Below, in pieces: positions 60,444-64,000 of a stretch of DNA of 64,000 nucleotides. Origin of the DNA: Rhodothermales bacterium (GTDB lineage: Bacteria; Bacteroidota; Rhodothermia; Rhodothermales; JAHQVL01). The notes below the pieces were generated by a model, which was not told the origin of the DNA, did not search any database, and saw only the letters and a program-made list of their open reading frames with translations. Each line of letters begins with the position of its first letter. Position 1 is the first letter of the stretch. The DNA lies in the NCBI GenBank assembly GCA_041391505.1, contig JAWKNW010000001.1, positions 1 to 64,000 on the forward strand. The letters are read 5' to 3'. The position numbers were made by a program, and so were the translations under genes.

Positions 60444-61808
60444 ATGAACATCGCCATTATCGGAACTGGGTACGTAGGCCTCGTATCGGGAACGTGTTTC
60501 GCCGAGATGGGCAACGAGGTGGTTTGCGTCGATATTGACAAATCCAAGGTCGACCGTCTCAAATCGGGCAAATTGACCATTTTCGAGCCGGGCCTCGAGG
60601 TATTTTTCGATCGTAACCTCCGCGAGGAGCGGCTGCATTTCACGACGTCGCTCCTGGAAGCCGTGCAGCACGCCGAGATCATTTTCCTCGCGCTGCCGAC
60701 GCCTTCGGCGGACGACGGCTCGGCAAACCTTTCCTACGTGCTCGGCGTAGCGGCCGACATTGCCGAGTTGCTGCGCAAGGATCCCGCGCTCGGCTACAAG
60801 GTGATCGTCAACAAAAGCACCGTGCCCGTCGGCACGGCCGACAAGGTTCGCGCTGTACTCGAAGCGCGCGAGCTGGTAGTGGGCGAACACTTCGACGTCG
60901 TCTCCAATCCCGAATTCCTGCGTGAAGGCGTCGCCGTAGACGACTTCATGAAGCCCGAACGCGTCGTCATCGGGTCGACCAGCCCGCGCGCGGCCGAGTT
61001 GATGCATTCGCTCTACGAACCGTTCGTCCGCCAGGGCAACCCGATCCTGGACATGGACCCGCGGTCCGCCGAAATGACCAAATATGCCGCGAATTCCTTC
61101 CTCGCCACGAAGATCACGTTCATGAATGAGATCGCGAACCTGTGCGAGAAGGTGGACGCCAACGTGGACATGGTCCGCGTCGGCATCGGCCTCGACAGCC
61201 GGATCGGGAAGCAGTTCCTGTATCCGGGCATCGGGTTCGGGGGCAGCTGTTTTCCGAAGGACGTCAAGGCGCTCAAGTATACGGCCGATGAATACGGGTA
61301 CACCTTCGCGGTGCTGAACGCCGTGCTCGAGATAAACGAGGTCCAGCGCGGCCTGCTCGTCGACCGCGTGCTGAACCACTTCGGCGGCGACGTCCGCGGC
61401 AAGAAAATTGCCATATGGGGGCTGTCCTTCAAGCCGAACACGGACGATGTCCGTGAGGCGCCGGCGCATGTCATCATCCGGGGCCTCCAGGCGCACGGCG
61501 CGGACATCCACGCCTTCGACCCCGAGGCAATCCAGACGACGCGCGCCGAACTCGGCGACACGATCGCGTATCATGAAGACAGTTACAGCGTGCTCGACGG
61601 CGCCGATGCGCTCGTGATCTGCACGGAATGGAATGAGTTTCGCCGCCCTGACTTCGATAAGATGCGTGGCATGATGCGCCAGCCGCTGATTTTCGACGGG
61701 CGCAATCTGTATAAACCCGAAACGATGGCTAACAAAGGATTTACCTACTTTTCGATCGGACGCCCTCACGTTCCCGCGAACGTGAACGCCGTTGAAATGC
61801 AGCGATAG
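60444..61808 (+). CDS. ugd: UDP-glucose 6-dehydrogenase
   Basis: 454 residues. IIGTGYVGLVSGTCFAEMG is the N-terminal NAD-binding motif; PTPSADDGSANLSYV and EFLREGVAVDDFMKPERVVIG belong to the family; the catalytic Cys is in GFGGSCFPKD (about 270). The C-terminal UDP-binding domain has GLSFKPNTDDVREAP. It oxidises UDP-glucose to UDP-glucuronate, the substrate of the next gene product. Confidence 0.97.
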   Translation: MNIAIIGTGYVGLVSGTCFAEMGNEVVCVDIDKSKVDRLKSGKLTIFEPGLEVFFDRNLREERLHFTTSLLEAVQHAEIIFLALPTPSADDGSANLSYVLGVAADIAELLRKDPALGYKVIVNKSTVPVGTADKVRAVLEARELVVGEHFDVVSNPEFLREGVAVDDFMKPERVVIGSTSPRAAELMHSLYEPFVRQGNPILDMDPRSAEMTKYAANSFLATKITFMNEIANLCEKVDANVDMVRVGIGLDSRIGKQFLYPGIGFGGSCFPKDVKALKYTADEYGYTFAVLNAVLEINEVQRGLLVDRVLNHFGGDVRGKKIAIWGLSFKPNTDDVREAPAHVIIRGLQAHGADIHAFDPEAIQTTRAELGDTIAYHEDSYSVLDGADALVICTEWNEFRRPDFDKMRGMMRQPLIFDGRNLYKPETMANKGFTYFSIGRPHVPANVNAVEMQR

Positions 61809-61838
61809 ATTCCTGATTTGGCGTAGCAGTAACGGAAT

Positions 61839-62789
61839 ATGAAACGTACACTTGTCACAGGCGGGGCCGGCTTCCTGGGTTCGCATCTTTGCGACCGCTT
61901 TATCCAGGAAGGTCACGAGGTTCTCTGTGTCGATAATTTTATAACAGGCCGGCCCGATAACATCGCGCACCTGATTGGCAATCCGCAGTTCACGTTTATC
62001 GAGCTGGATGTAACCAACTACATCTACGTCGAAGGACCGCTGGATTACATCCTGCACTTCGCGAGCCCGGCTTCGCCCGTGGACTATCTGAAATACCCGA
62101 TTCAGACGCTCAAGGTCGGCGCGCTGGGGACCCACAAGGCGCTCGGCCTGGCCAAGGCGAAGGGCGCCCGCTTCCTCCTCGCGACCACGAGCGAGGTCTA
62201 CGGAGACCCGCTGGTGCACCCGCAGTCGGAAGAATACTGGGGCAACGTCAACCCGATCGGGCTCCGCGGGGTCTACGATGAGGCCAAGCGCTTCGCTGAA
62301 GCCATGACGATGGCCTACCACAGGTACCACGGCGTGGACACCCGGCTCGTGCGCATCTTCAACACGTACGGCCCCCGGATGCGTCTCGACGATGGACGCG
62401 CCCTGCCGACGTTCATGAAGCAGGCGCTCAACGGCGAACCCATCACCGTATACGGCGACGGCAGCCAGACGCGTTCCTTCTGCTATGTGGACGATCTGAT
62501 CGAGGGTATCTACCGCCTGCTGATGAGCGACGAAACGGGGCCGGTCAACATCGGCAACCCGGATGAAATCACGATCCTGGACTTTGCCCAGGAGGTGATC
62601 TCGCTCACGGGTAGTCAGAGTGAGATCATCTTCAAAAACCTTCCGGACGACGACCCGAAGGTGCGCCAGCCGGACATCAGCAAGGCCCGGCGTATCCTGA
62701 ACTGGTCGCCCCAGGTCGAACGCCGCGAAGGGTTGCGCCGCACGCTGGCCTATTTCCGTCACGAAGAAGCGGCGATGCACCAGCATTGA
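61839..62789 (+). CDS. UDP-glucuronate decarboxylase (UDP-xylose synthase)
   Basis: 316 residues, extended short-chain dehydrogenase. GGAGFLGSHLCDRF gives the NAD site, VDNFITGRPDNIAHL the UDP-sugar region, TTSEVYGDP the Thr/Ser, and VYDEAKRFAEA the catalytic Tyr-Lys pair; the ATYGPRMRLDDGRALPTF-type segment (NTYGPRMRL here) is characteristic of UXS. It decarboxylates UDP-glucuronate to UDP-xylose. Follows ugd by 30 bp, so glucuronate and xylose donors are made as a pair. Confidence 0.95.
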   Translation: MKRTLVTGGAGFLGSHLCDRFIQEGHEVLCVDNFITGRPDNIAHLIGNPQFTFIELDVTNYIYVEGPLDYILHFASPASPVDYLKYPIQTLKVGALGTHKALGLAKAKGARFLLATTSEVYGDPLVHPQSEEYWGNVNPIGLRGVYDEAKRFAEAMTMAYHRYHGVDTRLVRIFNTYGPRMRLDDGRALPTFMKQALNGEPITVYGDGSQTRSFCYVDDLIEGIYRLLMSDETGPVNIGNPDEITILDFAQEVISLTGSQSEIIFKNLPDDDPKVRQPDISKARRILNWSPQVERREGLRRTLAYFRHEEAAMHQH

Positions 62790-62810
62790 TAGCTCCTTCC
62801 GTCGTATTTT

Positions 62811-62868
62811 CATGCCGGATGCCTGCTCTCGCCGCCCCACCGGGTCAGCGGGGCGCGCATCCGGCATG
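62811..62868 (+). terminator. Two-tier hairpin after UDP-xylose synthase
   Basis: Outer stem CATGCCGGATGC pairs with GCATCCGGCATG (62811-62822, 62857-62868); inside it CGCCCC pairs with GGGGCG (62833-62838, 62850-62855). There is no T-run directly after, so it may be a transcript-stabilising or weak termination structure. Confidence 0.6.
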
Positions 62869-63117
62869 ATGCGTTCAGGGAGGCGGGCTCGTGTGCTCAG
62901 GGCTCGCGTCTTTTCGCGTCGTCTTTTTCGGCGCGAGGCGCATCTGACACGACTGTCGAGGTAGCAGACGGCGTAAGCGATGAGCCCATCGGCTACGGGT
63001 TACGTAGTCCAATCGAAAGCGCCACCGTTCGCCAAAGATCGTTTCCGATACGCCTCAACATCCTGTTGGCGCATGTCGCTTGCGCTCAAGGTTGAACGGT
63101 CTGCCCGGGTGAACCAG

Positions 63118-63125
63118 TATCTTTG
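63118..63125 (+). promoter_or_regulatory. Candidate promoter (TATCTTTG) of the WbaP-like gene
   Basis: TATCTTTG matches the Bacteroidota -7 consensus TAnnTTTG exactly; TTG at 63092-63094 could be the -33 element with a 23-base spacer. The start codon is 102 bases downstream, giving a leader of about 95 nt. This is the best promoter match of the window. Confidence 0.45.
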
Positions 63126-63227
63126 ATTACACTTCACCCCCAGGTCTGCACCCGGAGTCTGTACCCACTTCCAACTCTGCCGCGGTACAGGCGCCCAGGT
63201 CACTCATTTTGTTTAAGGTCATAGTAG

Positions 63228-64000
63228 ATGGAACTTGTAGAGGTACTTTCTGAGCGCACCTTTTACGAACGGCTTCCACGTAAAGGTGAATGGCTGGTGT
63301 CCTATCTCAGGCATCGGCTCCAGAATATCCTCGTTCTCGCGGCCAGCGACATGATCGCGATCGTACTCGGCTTCCTGCTCGCCGGCTCGATCCGTTATTT
63401 CTGGCAAGGCGCCCTGCTGATCCCCGAATGGGCCTGGTACCTGATTCCTGCCTGGTGGGTGGGATCGGCCGCCACGCACCTGCTGCCGAGCTGGGGTCTT
63501 GGGCCCGTGGAAGAGCTTCGCCGCACCACCCTGCTGCTCGTCGTCATCTTCGCCGGCGCCGCCGTGGTGCTCTTCATCAGCAAGCAATCCGAATCCGTCA
63601 GCCGTATCACGCTCACGCTGTCATTCATGTTCAGCGTGTTTACCGTGCCGCTGGTACGGTTGGTGGTGAAGCGCCTCCTCATCAAGCTGGGATTGTGGGG
63701 GCTTCCGACCGTAATCTACGGGGGCGGCGAGTTCGCCGAACGTATCGTGCGCTTCCTCCAGGCGGAAAAGGGGCTCGGCTACAAACCGATCGGCATCTTC
63801 GACGACGATCCGGCTTCCTGGAATACGGCGCTGCTGAACGTCCCCATCGAAGGCGGCACCAACCTGGTGACGCCGGAGGCCTCCGTGGCCATCCTGGCGA
63901 TGCCGAGCATGACAAGCGCCCGCGCCACCGAACTCCTCGAAGGCCCGCTCTCCTATTACCGGTCGGTGCTCCTGGTACCGAACCTGCTGGAGACGCCTTC
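63228..64000 (+). CDS. Undecaprenyl-phosphate sugar phosphotransferase (WbaP-like), N-terminal part
   Basis: The first 257 codons of a gene that continues beyond the window. After a soluble start (MELVEVLSERTFYERL) come about four transmembrane helices (about 32-130: ILVLAASDMIAIVLGFLL, IPEWAWYLIPAWWVG, TTLLLVVIFAGAAVVLF, LTLSFMFSVFTVPLV), then a Rossmann-like domain with VIYGGGEFAERIVRFLQ and PIGIFDDDP, as in WbaP/WcaJ-type polyprenyl glycosylphosphotransferases. The catalytic C-terminal domain is outside. The enzyme would start repeat-unit assembly by moving a sugar-1-phosphate onto undecaprenyl phosphate. Confidence 0.85.
   Translation, partial: MELVEVLSERTFYERLPRKGEWLVSYLRHRLQNILVLAASDMIAIVLGFLLAGSIRYFWQGALLIPEWAWYLIPAWWVGSAATHLLPSWGLGPVEELRRTTLLLVVIFAGAAVVLFISKQSESVSRITLTLSFMFSVFTVPLVRLVVKRLLIKLGLWGLPTVIYGGGEFAERIVRFLQAEKGLGYKPIGIFDDDPASWNTALLNVPIEGGTNLVTPEASVAILAMPSMTSARATELLEGPLSYYRSVLLVPNLLETP

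Larger units (their letters stand above)
62790..63227 (+). other. Intergenic region with two-tier hairpin and candidate promoter
   Basis: 438 bp without a supported gene; a short minus-strand frame (63000-63203) has no support. The left part contains the hairpin at 62811-62868; the right part carries TATCTTTG at 63118-63125. Between them lies GC-rich sequence with no other recognised structure. The region probably ends one transcript and starts another for the WbaP-like gene. Confidence 0.4.

Noticed and set aside
60426..62867. 813-codon minus-strand frame across ugd and uxs
   Set aside because: It covers two well-defined genes and their gap in one frame, with no recognisable domain; it is an artefact of high GC content.
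62869..63227. Short minus-strand frame at 63000-63203 as a gene
   Set aside because: No motif or start context; the region fits a promoter and leader for the WbaP-like gene.

Overview
This window is 64 kb of GC-rich bacterial chromosome with dense coding, no rRNA, no CRISPR array and no insertion sequence. The organism is probably a high-GC Bacteroidota, most likely of the Rhodothermia type. This is inference. It rests on candidate promoter boxes close to the Bacteroidota form TAnnTTTG, the RodZ/PgpH/LolC-type gene content, and a dockerin-tailed secreted protein in an exopolysaccharide locus. No marker gene fixes the taxonomy.

Layout. 1-1.3 kb: the tail of a response regulator and a tyrosine recombinase. 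1.35-4.7 kb (-): a hybrid histidine kinase with a truncated CheR-like N-terminus. 4.8-9.1 kb (-): a tightly coupled operon of a MalK/UgpC-type ABC ATPase, a RibD-C reductase, a zinc-less MDR dehydrogenase, a PTPS/QueD-like protein with a rewired active site, and a SAM methyltransferase, with a divergent LacI-type regulator. 10-19.3 kb: housekeeping genes (purC, moaE, moaD, peroxiredoxin, a LolC/E-like permease, P5C dehydrogenase, a SirB1-like protein, mgsA), a frameshifted zinc-ribbon remnant and an unknown protein. 19.4-22 kb: a beta-helix lipoprotein and a divergent GntR regulator. 22-30 kb (-): pgpH, a sodium/solute symporter, ligA, a RodZ-like protein, tRNA-Pro(GGG) and a MerR regulator. 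30-36 kb: a DMT transporter, a probable outer-membrane protein, sbcC, cvpA and a small unknown.

36.7-64 kb (+): a roughly 27-kb exopolysaccharide locus of the Wzx/Wzy type. It encodes a tyrosine autokinase/co-polymerase, a short SLBB export protein, GDP-fucose synthesis (gmd, fcl), UDP-glucuronate and UDP-xylose synthesis (ugd, uxs), Wzy, Wzx, five glycosyltransferases including a WecG/TagA type, and the start of a WbaP-like initiating transferase. Two sulfotransferases and a fused ATP sulfurylase/APS kinase (PAPS synthesis) lie in the same gene run, so the most economical reading is a sulfated polymer containing fucose and possibly xylose and glucuronate. A Tat-exported PhoD-like lipoprotein, a beta-propeller-like protein and a dockerin-tailed beta-helix protein are embedded in it; the last is a paralogue of the 19.4-kb lipoprotein.

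The most unusual signals are the pterin-synthase-like/RibD/MDR operon, the sulfated-EPS locus with its dockerin protein, and degenerate 7-bp repeat arrays that face each other between convergent genes (about 1.26-1.36 kb and 11.46-11.58 kb) and appear to run into the 3' ends of coding regions.
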